Source: Bacteroidota bacterium
Lineage (GTDB): Bacteria > Bacteroidota > Bacteroidia > Bacteroidales > Paludibacteraceae
Assembly (NCBI GenBank): GCA_017860335.1
Contig: JAFNAU010000238.1
Location: forward strand, 1-6,180
Length of the DNA: 6,180 nt
Direction: 5' to 3'
In this document: positions 1 to 5,911 of the stretch, in pieces
Layout of the letters: each line of letters starts with the position of its first letter
Numbering within the stretch: the first letter of the stretch is position 1
Translations under genes and position numbers: made by a program
Notes under the pieces: model-generated
What the model saw: only the letters and a program-made list of their open reading frames with translations
Told to the model about the DNA's origin: nothing
Database searches by the model: none

Positions 1-1
1 A

Positions 2-620
2 GGCTGGCGGGTGGTTTTTGCCAAAGCCACGCAGGAGGATAAGGAAGACGCCGAAGAGGATGAAAAAACACTGCCCATTTTTACCAAAGGCGAAAGCGGG
101 CCTCACGAACCGACTTTATCCGAAAAGTGGACTTCACCACCTAAACCTTATACAGAAGCAACCCTGCTGCGAGCCATGGAAACTGCCGGTAAACTGGTGG
201 ATGATGATGAATTACGCGATGCACTTAAAGAAAACGGCATCGGACGTCCTTCTACCCGCGCGGCTATCATCGAAACCCTTTTCAAACGGAATTACATCCG
301 CAAGGAACGTAAAAACCTGATTGCAACCGATACCGGCGTGGAACTGATACAGATTACTCCGGCAGATTGAGAAAGGTGAATATCAGGCTGTGGATTTCCT
401 CAACGAACTAAAAGCGATGGTTTCCGAAATTGTTTTCAACGTGAAAAGCGATAACCGCACCAAAGCGCAGCTCGTCGCGCAATCCATGCAAACCGAAATC
501 CCCGATGACCTGATCGGAACCGTTTGTCCCGTCTGCGGCAAAGGCAAAATCATCAAAGGCAAAACCGCTTACGGATGCAGTGAGTGGAAGAGTGGATGCA
601 CTTTCCGGAAATTTTTTTGA
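2..620 (+). pseudogene. topB: DNA topoisomerase III, C-terminal part, split by deletion/frameshift
   Basis: Type IA topoisomerases relax and decatenate DNA through a single-strand break; the catalytic Tyr lies upstream of this window. The gene enters from the left edge in the frame of base 2 and stays open to a stop at 368-370. This part carries family signatures: YTEATLLRAME, then KENGIGRPSTRAAIIETLF. The rest continues in another frame from about 357 (LRQIEKGEYQAVDFLNELK) to the stop at 618-620, ending in a zinc-ribbon-like C-x2-C-x13-C-x6-C (Cys codons at 525, 534, 576, 597). Homologues, as I recall them, have roughly 15-20 more residues (a segment like ELLKSAELTGxWEK) between ELIQ and LRQIEKG, so bases are missing rather than a single indel. 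Nothing else looks decayed. Topoisomerase III is usually dispensable, so a real pseudogene is plausible; an assembly error is equally so. Family assignment is firm; topB rather than topA is my best reading. Confidence 0.85.
353..362 (+). other. Deletion junction in topB
   Basis: The upstream frame reads E-L-I-Q-I-T-P and then runs into a stop at 368-370, while the downstream frame reads L-R-Q-I-E-K-G from 357. The two frames meet around CTCCGG at 357-362. The frame change requires a missing length of 3n+2 bases; by family comparison from memory this is near 50. A short direct repeat CAGATT (350-355 and 363-368) sits across the junction, but whether it took part cannot be told without the undeleted sequence. 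Confidence 0.7.
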
Positions 621-621
621 T

Positions 622-845
622 AGAACATAGACTTTTAGAACCAGGAACCAAGACTGATGGACACAGAAATAGGAGAAGTTTTGGTTATTGGTTATTAAGT
701 TAATGAGTTATTGGTTCTAAAAGTCTTTATTCTTTGTTCTTTTTTCTATAAGTCTTGGCTCTAAAAGTCCTTGGTTCTAAAGGTCCTGCTTCTATTAGTC
801 CTGCCTCTATAAGTCTTGGTTCCTGGTTCTAAAAGTCTTTGTTCT
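622..845. repeat. Long inverted repeat, 34-base arms, one mismatch
   Basis: The left arm at 622-655 and the right arm at 812-845 are reverse complements. The inner 27 bases (629-655 against 812-838) match perfectly, then one mismatch (628 against 839), then six more pairs (622-627 against 840-845). The arms enclose 156 bases. The element fills most of the space between the converging topB and GHL10 genes, so either transcript could fold a long hairpin here. No U-run follows the arms directly, so it is not a classical intrinsic terminator, although it might block read-through. No transposase or target-site duplication is visible. Confidence 0.9.
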
Positions 846-853
846 CTTAATCT
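711..853 (+). repeat. Degenerate 15-16 bp tandem repeat cluster
   Basis: Variants of TTGGTTCTAAAAGTCC recur in this intergenic stretch. The core CTAAAAGTC or a close variant (CTATAAGTC, CTAAAGGTC, CTATTAGTC) begins at 717, 746, 761, 777, 792, 807 and 829, giving steps of 29, 15, 16, 15, 15 and 22. A weaker copy begins at 844. One inverted core (GACTTTTAG) lies at 630-638 inside the left arm of the surrounding inverted repeat. Just upstream, 681-717 contains a related but looser pattern of GGTTATT and GTTATTGGTTC. No open frame of note covers it. Function unknown. Together with the inverted repeat, this is all I can see in the 621-855 gap. Confidence 0.85.
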
Positions 854-855
854 AT

Positions 856-2379
856 CTACATCCTCCTTGTTACTCCCTGCGTTGGCTGACTTTCCCATTT
901 GAATCGGTTGACAGCTGTAACCACAAATGAGCAACGTCCTTTGAATTTCTTTTCGTACGCATTCAAATCAACGCAGTTTTCAGTGGTTATTGCCACAATG
1001 TTTTCGGGGTCATTCAGATCACCTATTTTCTTGCCTTTGAAACCGTACACCACGTAGTAAGCCACTTTGCAGCCTCCATCCTCATCCACTTCATCCCAGA
1101 GTATATATGCCTCTTTGCCGTCTTTCACTACACGGATATTTTGCGGTTGAGCCGAAGCTTCCCCTTTTATGTTGCGGCAGATGGGCTGCAGCGCCGGAAA
1201 TTTGTAGTAATTGTTTTTCAGTGTATCAACCAGACCTTTAGGGTTTTTCAGCAGGGCTTTTGCACTGAAATATACTGCTCCTTCGGTTTTTGGATAACTC
1301 TGGTTCATCTTCAGCTGGCGGGCTACTTCGTTTCCTTTTTTCCAGGCTTCAGTTTTATTTTCATACAGTCCAGAAGCGTAAAGTCCGATGTAAAGGTTTT
1401 TTTCGTATGAGTGATCCGACCACCATTTCACCAGTACTTCATAATCGGCCACTTTTTTCCCTATTTCCCAGTAAAGTTGCGGAACTACATAATCTATGGT
1501 TCCTTCGCGCAGCCATTTCAGTATGTCGGCATAGAGATCGTCATAGTTGGTTATTCCAGCGCGGGTTGCAGAGCCTTGCGGATCGGAATTGTCATTGCGC
1601 CATACACCAAACGGACTTACTCCAAACTGAACCCAGGGTTTAAGATCCTTGATGGTCTTTTGTAGTTCTTCAATGACCATATTCACGTTGTTCCTGCGCC
1701 AGTCGGCTTTACTGGTAAATCCGCGCGGATTAGCCCGGAAAGTATCTTCATCCGGAAAATCCCTGCTCCCTTCGGGATAGGGGTAAAAGTAGTCGTCGAA
1801 GTGTAGTCCGTCAATGTCGTAATGGCCTACAATATCTTCCACCACTTTATTGAGAAATTCACGAGTTTCATCCAAACCGGGATTGAAATAGTATTTATCA
1901 CCATACTTTACAATCAGATCTCTGTTTTTGTAGTAAACATGGCTTTTGCCAAGGCGGTTAATCTGTCCTGCAGTGTTGGTTACACGGTAAGGGTTTACCC
2001 ATCCATGAACTTCCATGCAGCGTTTATGAGCTTCTTCAATGATAAACTGAAGCGGATCGTAATAGGGATTAGGACGCTGTCCCTGTTTGCCGGTGAGGTA
2101 GTTCGACCAGGGTTCGAGGTTCGAAGGATAAAAACTGTCGGCGGTAGGACGTATCTGAAGCACGATGGTATTGATGTTACATTCTTGCAGATCATCCAGC
2201 ATTTTACGCATTTCTATTCGTTGCTGAGTGGGTGTAAGTCCGCTTTTGCTGGGCCAGTCAATATTGGCGACAGTGGCAATCCACACAGCCCGCATTTCGC
2301 GTTTCTGATATTTTTGCGCTGAAAGATTGGTTGTTATTAGTATTAAAAGTAAAGCCGTAAAGATTTTTCTGAAATTCAT
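856..2379 (-). CDS. Secreted glycoside-hydrolase-like protein, GHL10/DUF187 family
   Basis: Predicted exported protein of 507 residues. Residues 1-21 form a signal peptide (MNFRKIF, then a Leu/Ile-rich core, with a likely signal peptidase I cut at LSA|Q); there is no lipobox Cys. Residues about 27-395 are a GHL10 (DUF187, YngK-like) TIM-barrel domain: REMRAVWIATVANIDWPS near the start, QIRPTADSFYPS at 75-86, HGWVNPYR at 125-132, DGLHFDDYFYPYP at 190-202, FGVSPFGVWR at 252-261 and YVVPQLYW at 297-304. The acidic residues of HFDD are candidate catalytic or binding residues by analogy with other barrel hydrolases. Residues about 412-505 look like a fibronectin type III domain. Family members are thought to act on envelope or extracellular polysaccharides, but the substrate is not established. 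An in-frame GTG at 2421 was rejected because it falls within the promoter -7 box and would put 14 residues before the signal peptide. Confidence 0.9.
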   Translation of the reverse strand: MNFRKIFTALLLILITTNLSAQKYQKREMRAVWIATVANIDWPSKSGLTPTQQRIEMRKMLDDLQECNINTIVLQIRPTADSFYPSNLEPWSNYLTGKQGQRPNPYYDPLQFIIEEAHKRCMEVHGWVNPYRVTNTAGQINRLGKSHVYYKNRDLIVKYGDKYYFNPGLDETREFLNKVVEDIVGHYDIDGLHFDDYFYPYPEGSRDFPDEDTFRANPRGFTSKADWRRNNVNMVIEELQKTIKDLKPWVQFGVSPFGVWRNDNSDPQGSATRAGITNYDDLYADILKWLREGTIDYVVPQLYWEIGKKVADYEVLVKWWSDHSYEKNLYIGLYASGLYENKTEAWKKGNEVARQLKMNQSYPKTEGAVYFSAKALLKNPKGLVDTLKNNYYKFPALQPICRNIKGEASAQPQNIRVVKDGKEAYILWDEVDEDGGCKVAYYVVYGFKGKKIGDLNDPENIVAITTENCVDLNAYEKKFKGRCSFVVTAVNRFKWESQPTQGVTRRM

Positions 2380-2420
2380 ATAGCAGTTTGGATTTATTGA
2401 AATTAATATACGAAGAACCA

Positions 2421-2452
2421 CAAAAGTAAAAAATTATTTGATGTCATGCAAA
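2421..2452 (-). promoter_or_regulatory. Bacteroidota-type promoter of the GHL10 gene
   Basis: On the minus strand, a -33 TTTG (2449-2452) is followed by exactly 20 nt and then TACTTTTG (2421-2428), a full match to the Bacteroidota -7 consensus TAnnTTTG. Transcription would start near 2414-2416, leaving a leader of about 35 nt before the ATG at 2379. This is the best promoter match in the window. Confidence 0.75.
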
Positions 2453-2561
2453 CTGTAATATTTACCGGATCTTAGTGGAATAACTACAGAACTTTTTTCC
2501 ATTTCAGACCGCAAATCGATTTTTTTATTGAAAAATACGGGTGTGTCGTCATGAAAAATAC

Positions 2562-2569
2562 TAATTTTG
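2562..2569 (+). promoter_or_regulatory. -7 box directly before prmC
   Basis: TAATTTTG matches the Bacteroidota -7 consensus TAnnTTTG and ends only 4 bases before the prmC ATG at 2574. The expected transcription start, some 5-7 nt downstream, would fall on or beside the start codon, implying a leaderless or nearly leaderless mRNA. No convincing -33 TTTG lies at the usual spacing. Confidence 0.5.
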
Positions 2570-2573
2570 CACC

Positions 2574-3294
2574 ATGCAACACTTCCTGGAAAGACTAAAT
2601 ACCTCACTTGCAAACATGTATTCCGAAGCAGAAATACATGTCATCGCGAATTTATTGCTTGAAAATATTACCGGTTTTTCACGCCTCCAGCTCCTGACGA
2701 ATAAAGATTTGAAGTTGAATGATAAGCAAAATGATCTTGCCGACCGTTATCTTGTGCAACTGAAAAACCACGAACCGATACAATATATTTTAGGCGAAAC
2801 CGAATTTCAGGGAATGAAATTCAGAGTCAATTCTTCGGTGTTGATTCCCCGACCAGAGACCGAAGAACTGGTGGAGTGGGTAAGCCTTGGAGGTCGCCAA
2901 GGAAAATGCAGCTCTCAATCAGGTGGATGTTGAATTTATTCAGGATGACATATTAAATTCCTCGACAACCAACCGCCTGTGGGATGTTATTGTCAGTAAT
3001 CCTCCCTACATTCCTGCATCCGAGCACAGTGAAATGGACAAAAATGTCACTGGCTTTGAACCGCATCTGGCGCTGTTTGTTCACGACAATGATCCGCTTA
3101 TTTTCTATCGAAAAATTGCAGAATATGCAATTATTCATCTTACATCCGGTGGAAAACTCTTTTTCGAAACCCACAAAGATCTGGCGAGCCAGTGCAAACA
3201 ACTCCTCGAATCTTGTGGATTCAGAAACGTCGAAATCCGAAAAGATATTTCGGGGAATGAACGTATGGTAAAAGCTTCAAAAACAGACGATTAA
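2574..3294 (+). pseudogene. prmC: Release factor glutamine methyltransferase PrmC, lacking SAM motif I
   Basis: PrmC uses S-adenosylmethionine to methylate the Gln of the GGQ loop in release factors RF1 and RF2, in the cytoplasm. The first frame (2574-2882) gives the N-terminal helical domain, starting MQHFLERL, and ends in the conserved VLIPRPETEELVEW. It then runs out of frame to a stop at 2931-2933. The gene resumes in another frame at 2884 (ALEVAKENAALNQ) and contains the catalytic NPPY (2998-3009) before the stop at 3292-3294. The two parts total about 239 residues, against roughly 280 in the family. The missing stretch of about 40-45 residues is where the SAM-binding motif I (DxGxGxG) belongs. 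Without it the product should be inactive, even if the frame were restored. Flanking sequence is well conserved, which suggests either a very recent deletion or an assembly error. The start at 2574 fits the usual family N-terminus. Confidence 0.88.
2880..2886 (+). other. Deletion junction in prmC
   Basis: The upstream frame is coherent through the Trp codon at 2877-2879, and the downstream frame from the Ala codon at 2884-2886; reading the downstream frame backwards meets TAA at 2881-2883. The join therefore lies within a few bases here. The missing length must be 3n+2, near 130 bases by comparison with the family from memory. Confidence 0.75.
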
Positions 3295-3347
3295 TCCTAT
3301 TCTTTGAAAACAAGACGGAATTATGAAAGCTACGATGATAAACTTCT

Positions 3348-3382
3348 AAAAAAACAACCTCAATTAATATAAATTGAGGTTG
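3348..3382 (-). terminator. Intrinsic terminator of argS
   Basis: An 11-bp perfect inverted repeat (3355-3365 with 3372-3382, CAACCTCAATT and its complement) encloses a 6-nt loop. On the minus strand it is followed at once by seven U residues (the A-run at 3348-3354). It lies about 40 bases beyond the argS stop codon. Confidence 0.8.
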
Positions 3383-3397
3383 AAATTATGTCTGTCT

Positions 3398-3425
3398 GAT
3401 AAATTGTAGTTTATCTGTTTTTTTT
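3398..3425 (+). terminator. Possible intrinsic terminator for prmC
   Basis: A short stem GATAAA/TTTATC (3398-3403 with 3410-3415, 6-nt loop) is followed by TG and eight T residues at 3418-3425. The stem is weak and AT-rich, but the T-run is long. The T-run overlaps the last bases of the converging argS gene, including two bases of its stop codon (3424-3426). Confidence 0.5.
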
Positions 3426-5217
3426 ACATCCTTTCCGGTACTTCAATTCCCAATAGCCTCATCCCGGTTTTAATTACGTTACCGATAGATGCGGAAAGCA
3501 CGAGGCGGAAATTCCGCAAGTCCTTGTTTCCTTCCTTCAGTATGGAGTAATCGTGATAGAATTGATTGAATTCTTTCACAAGATCGTATATATAGTTGGC
3601 TATCAGTGCCGGACTGAATTCATCACCGGCCTGTTTCACTGTTGCGGGGAATTCGGTCAGCAGTTGTATCAGGTATTTTTCTTTTTCCGAAAGAGGACTT
3701 TGCGGATTCAATGCTTCATTGTAATCAATTCCCAGATCTTCCGCTTTCCGAAGCACCGATTTTATGCGTGCGTGGGTATATTGTATAAATGGTCCGGTAT
3801 TACCGTTGAAGTCAATGGATTCTTTCGGATTGAAAGTCATGTTTTTCTTCGGATCTACTTTCAGTATGAAGTATTTCAATGCACCCAGACCCACCATGCG
3901 GGCTATGTTTTCAGCTTCATCTTCCGATACTCCGTCAAGCTTTCCAAGTTCCTGCGAGGTTTCGCGGGCAGTCGTAACCATTTCTTCAATCAGATCATCA
4001 GCATCAACCACAGTTCCTTCACGGCTTTTCATTTTTCCTTCGGGCAGTTCCACCATGCCGTATGAGAAATGCACCAGTCCTTTTCCCCATTCAAATCCCA
4101 GTTTGTCGAGCAGGATGGATAGCACCTGAAAATGATAATTTTGTTCGTTGCCAACTACATACACCATTTTATTAATTGGGTAGTCGTCGAAGCGAAGTTT
4201 GGCTGTACCTATATCCTGGGTCATGTAAACCGATGTGCCGTCGGAGCGAAGGAGCAGTTTCTCATCCAGTCCGTCGTCAATCAGATTTGCCCACACCGAA
4301 CCGTCTTCCCGCTTGTAGAATACACCTTTCTGCAAACCTTCTTCTACCTTCGATTTGCCTTCGGTATAGGTTTCGGATTCATAGTATATTTTATCAAAAT
4401 CAACACCCATTTTCCGGTATGTTTCATCAAAACCGGCATATACCCAGCTATTCATCATTTCCCATAACTCGCGTATTTCTGTATCGCCCTGTTCCCATTT
4501 CAGCAGCATTTCCTGTGCCTGTTTGATGAGTGGAGCTTCTTTTTTGGCTTCTTCCTCACTCAGGCCTTTTTCCATGAGACTTTTGACTTCTGCTTTGTAT
4601 GCCTTGTCGAATTCCACGTAGTATTTCCCAACCAGATGGTCGCCTTTCATTCCGGTACTTTCGGGCGTTTCTCCGTTGCCGAAAAGTTTCCACGCGAGCA
4701 TCGACTTGCAGATGTGAATGCCCCGGTCGTTGACAATATTGGTTTTCACAACTTTCCATCCGTTTGCTTTCTGAATTTCGGCAATACTGAAACCCAGCAG
4801 GTTGTTGCGGATGTGTCCGAGGTGGAGGGGCTTGTTGGTGTTGGGCGAGGAGTATTCAATCATCATCAGCGCGGCATCGTCCTGAGTAACTTTAGTTCCG
4901 AAGTTAGGCAGGTGATGTATTTCAGCCAGCTGGCCAAGCCAGTATGATGTGTCGATGGTGAAATTGACAAATCCTTTGATGATGTTGAATTTTTCAATGA
5001 TTTCGAATCGCGATTTCAGCCAGGCACCGATTTCTTCACCCGTTTGTTCGGGCGATTTACGGGCAAGTTTAACGAACGGGAAAACTACCAGGGTAATATC
5101 TCCTTCGAATTCTTTCTTGGTTTTCTGAAACTGTATGATATCCGGTGTTATCGTCTGACCGTAAAGTTCGCTTACTGCCTGTATTACTCCTCCTGTAAAT
5201 ATTGATTCTAAACTCAT
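3424..5217 (-). CDS. argS: Arginine--tRNA ligase (arginyl-tRNA synthetase)
   Basis: Charges tRNA(Arg) with arginine using ATP, in the cytoplasm; a class I synthetase. The 597 residues match the usual length in this phylum and the gene is intact. Residues 1 to about 90 are the ArgS-specific N-terminal (Add-1) domain. The HIGH signature appears as HLGH at 132-135 within SSPNTNKPLHLGHIRNN, and the KMSKS-like loop as KMKSR at 395-399 (EGKMKSREGTVV). The DALR-type anticodon-binding domain begins near FIQYTHARIKS at 477-487 and runs to the C-terminus, which ends in the family-typical GMRLLGIEVPERM. The ATG at 5215-5217 gives the expected N-terminus; no clear Shine-Dalgarno precedes it, as is common in Bacteroidota. 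The gene lies downstream of HU on the same strand but is separated from it by a terminator and has its own candidate -7 box, so it is probably transcribed alone. It ends at its own strong terminator. Confidence 0.98.
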   Translation of the reverse strand: MSLESIFTGGVIQAVSELYGQTITPDIIQFQKTKKEFEGDITLVVFPFVKLARKSPEQTGEEIGAWLKSRFEIIEKFNIIKGFVNFTIDTSYWLGQLAEIHHLPNFGTKVTQDDAALMMIEYSSPNTNKPLHLGHIRNNLLGFSIAEIQKANGWKVVKTNIVNDRGIHICKSMLAWKLFGNGETPESTGMKGDHLVGKYYVEFDKAYKAEVKSLMEKGLSEEEAKKEAPLIKQAQEMLLKWEQGDTEIRELWEMMNSWVYAGFDETYRKMGVDFDKIYYESETYTEGKSKVEEGLQKGVFYKREDGSVWANLIDDGLDEKLLLRSDGTSVYMTQDIGTAKLRFDDYPINKMVYVVGNEQNYHFQVLSILLDKLGFEWGKGLVHFSYGMVELPEGKMKSREGTVVDADDLIEEMVTTARETSQELGKLDGVSEDEAENIARMVGLGALKYFILKVDPKKNMTFNPKESIDFNGNTGPFIQYTHARIKSVLRKAEDLGIDYNEALNPQSPLSEKEKYLIQLLTEFPATVKQAGDEFSPALIANYIYDLVKEFNQFYHDYSILKEGNKDLRNFRLVLSASIGNVIKTGMRLLGIEVPERM

Positions 5218-5295
5218 ATTGGTGAATTGTTGTTCTTGAATTAAAATGATAAACTTTGAAAAAAAGAGCGCTGATAATCACTTTTTTTGAAAGTG

Positions 5296-5303
5296 CAAAT
5301 ATA
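5296..5303 (-). promoter_or_regulatory. Candidate -7 box of argS
   Basis: On the minus strand, TATATTTG matches TAnnTTTG. It would give a start near 5290 and a leader of about 70 nt before the argS ATG. No clear -33 element is present at 19-21 nt; that position is occupied by the T-rich tail of the HU terminator. Confidence 0.5.
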
Positions 5304-5323
5304 CGGAATTTCTGTTGTTCCTG

Positions 5324-5359
5324 AAAAATAAAAAAGGGCACTCATTTAAGTGTCCTTTT
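5324..5359 (-). terminator. Intrinsic terminator of the HU gene
   Basis: An 11-bp stem (5332-5342 with 5349-5359) has one non-Watson-Crick position (5338/5353) and a 6-nt loop. On the minus strand it is followed by a U-rich tail broken by a single A (complement of 5324-5331, continuing the U-run at the stem base). It begins 24 bases after the HU stop and lies upstream of the argS -7 box. Confidence 0.7.
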
Positions 5360-5382
5360 AATACGTTCATATTAGCTGTCGA

Positions 5383-5655
5383 CTATTTAACGGCATCAGC
5401 AAGGTCGGCTCCGGCTTTGAATTTAGCAACTTTCTTTGCCGGAATTTTAAGTGCTTTTTTAGTGGTAGGATTGATACCTGTACGCGCTGCACGTTCAGCG
5501 ACAGAGAAAGTCCCGAATCCTACGAGGCTTACTTTCTCACCTTTGGCAAGCGAACTGGTAATACTTTTAATTGTAGCGTCAAGCGCTTTTTTGGAGGCAA
5601 CCTTTGTCATTCCGGATGCTTCTGCAATTGCATTGATCAATTCAGCTTTGTTCAT
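5383..5655 (-). CDS. HU-family DNA-binding protein
   Basis: A small nucleoid protein that binds DNA with little sequence preference as a dimer, bending and compacting it. At 90 residues it has the standard HU length. The N-terminal helical dimerisation part is residues 1 to about 45 (MNKAELINAIAEASGMTK). GEKVSLVGFGTFSV at 39-52 begins the beta saddle. The DNA-clasping arm carries RTGINP at 58-63, with Pro63 the expected intercalating tip residue, and KIPAKKVAKFKAG at 70-82 completes the fold. It is a homotypic HU rather than a clear IHF subunit, though Bacteroidota often have several paralogues and I cannot say which this is. The ATG at 5653-5655 gives the canonical MNKxELI start. It is flanked by its own promoter and terminator and so is monocistronic. 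Confidence 0.97.
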   Translation of the reverse strand: MNKAELINAIAEASGMTKVASKKALDATIKSITSSLAKGEKVSLVGFGTFSVAERAARTGINPTTKKALKIPAKKVAKFKAGADLADAVK

Positions 5656-5705
5656 AATTCTTTAAGTTTTTAGATAATAAGTAAATAGAAGATTTTTACA
5701 TGCCA

Positions 5706-5737
5706 CAAATGTATAGAATTGAAAAACAAAAAGCAAT
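5706..5737 (-). promoter_or_regulatory. Bacteroidota-type promoter of the HU gene
   Basis: On the minus strand, TACATTTG (5706-5713) matches the -7 consensus TAnnTTTG. Twenty nt upstream is TTG (5734-5736, as ATTG with 5737), a good -33. The expected start is near 5700, with a leader of about 45 nt before the ATG. Confidence 0.65.
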
Positions 5738-5816
5738 TTTTTCGTAAAATAAATGTTGTTTTTTTCTAAATATTCTGCAATTTATGTTCAGCAACATGTA
5801 TTTGAAGTTTTTTTAG

Positions 5817-5824
5817 TAATTTTG
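5817..5824 (+). promoter_or_regulatory. Candidate -7 box of the rhomboid gene
   Basis: TAATTTTG matches TAnnTTTG and would give a leader of about 80 nt before the ATG at 5912. The nearest TTTG (5801-5804) is only 12 nt upstream, too close for a normal -33. The call therefore rests on the -7 box alone. Confidence 0.4.
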
Positions 5825-5911
5825 TAAATTCAAAAAAATGTTTTAGTTGACAAACTATATCTCATTCCCAGGTGTTTAGATGGACTTTTCAGGATGTAAA
5901 AAATACAGTTT

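Noticed and set aside
711..853. Possible CRISPR array from the regular repeats
   Set aside because: Units are 15-16 bp, degenerate and back to back, with no unique spacers of constant length and no cas genes nearby.
1141..2322. Several open frames of 80-170 codons on + antisense to the GHL10 gene
   Set aside because: They overlap a clearly conserved gene throughout, have no recognisable motifs and look like chance frames opposite coding sequence.
2513..2522. Palindrome AAATCGATTT in the divergent promoter region
   Set aside because: It is short, AT-rich, occurs once and is not placed over either promoter core, so it is weak evidence for a regulator site.
3553..4947. Open frames of 100-170 codons on + antisense to argS
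   Set aside because: They lie wholly within argS, give Phe/Ile/Cys-rich sequence without family features and lack promoters.
5315..5665. 116-codon open frame on + covering the HU gene
   Set aside because: It is the complement of a full-length, canonical HU gene; its hydrophobic look follows from the antisense of Lys/Ala-rich codons.
5847..5852. TTGACA resembling a sigma-70 -35 box before the rhomboid gene
   Set aside because: No TATAAT-like box follows at 16-18 nt, and the promoters here are of the Bacteroidota type.
5844..5857. Small inverted repeat TAGTT-GACA-AACTA upstream of the rhomboid gene
   Set aside because: A 5-bp AT-rich stem is expected by chance in such a region, and there is no second copy to suggest an operator.
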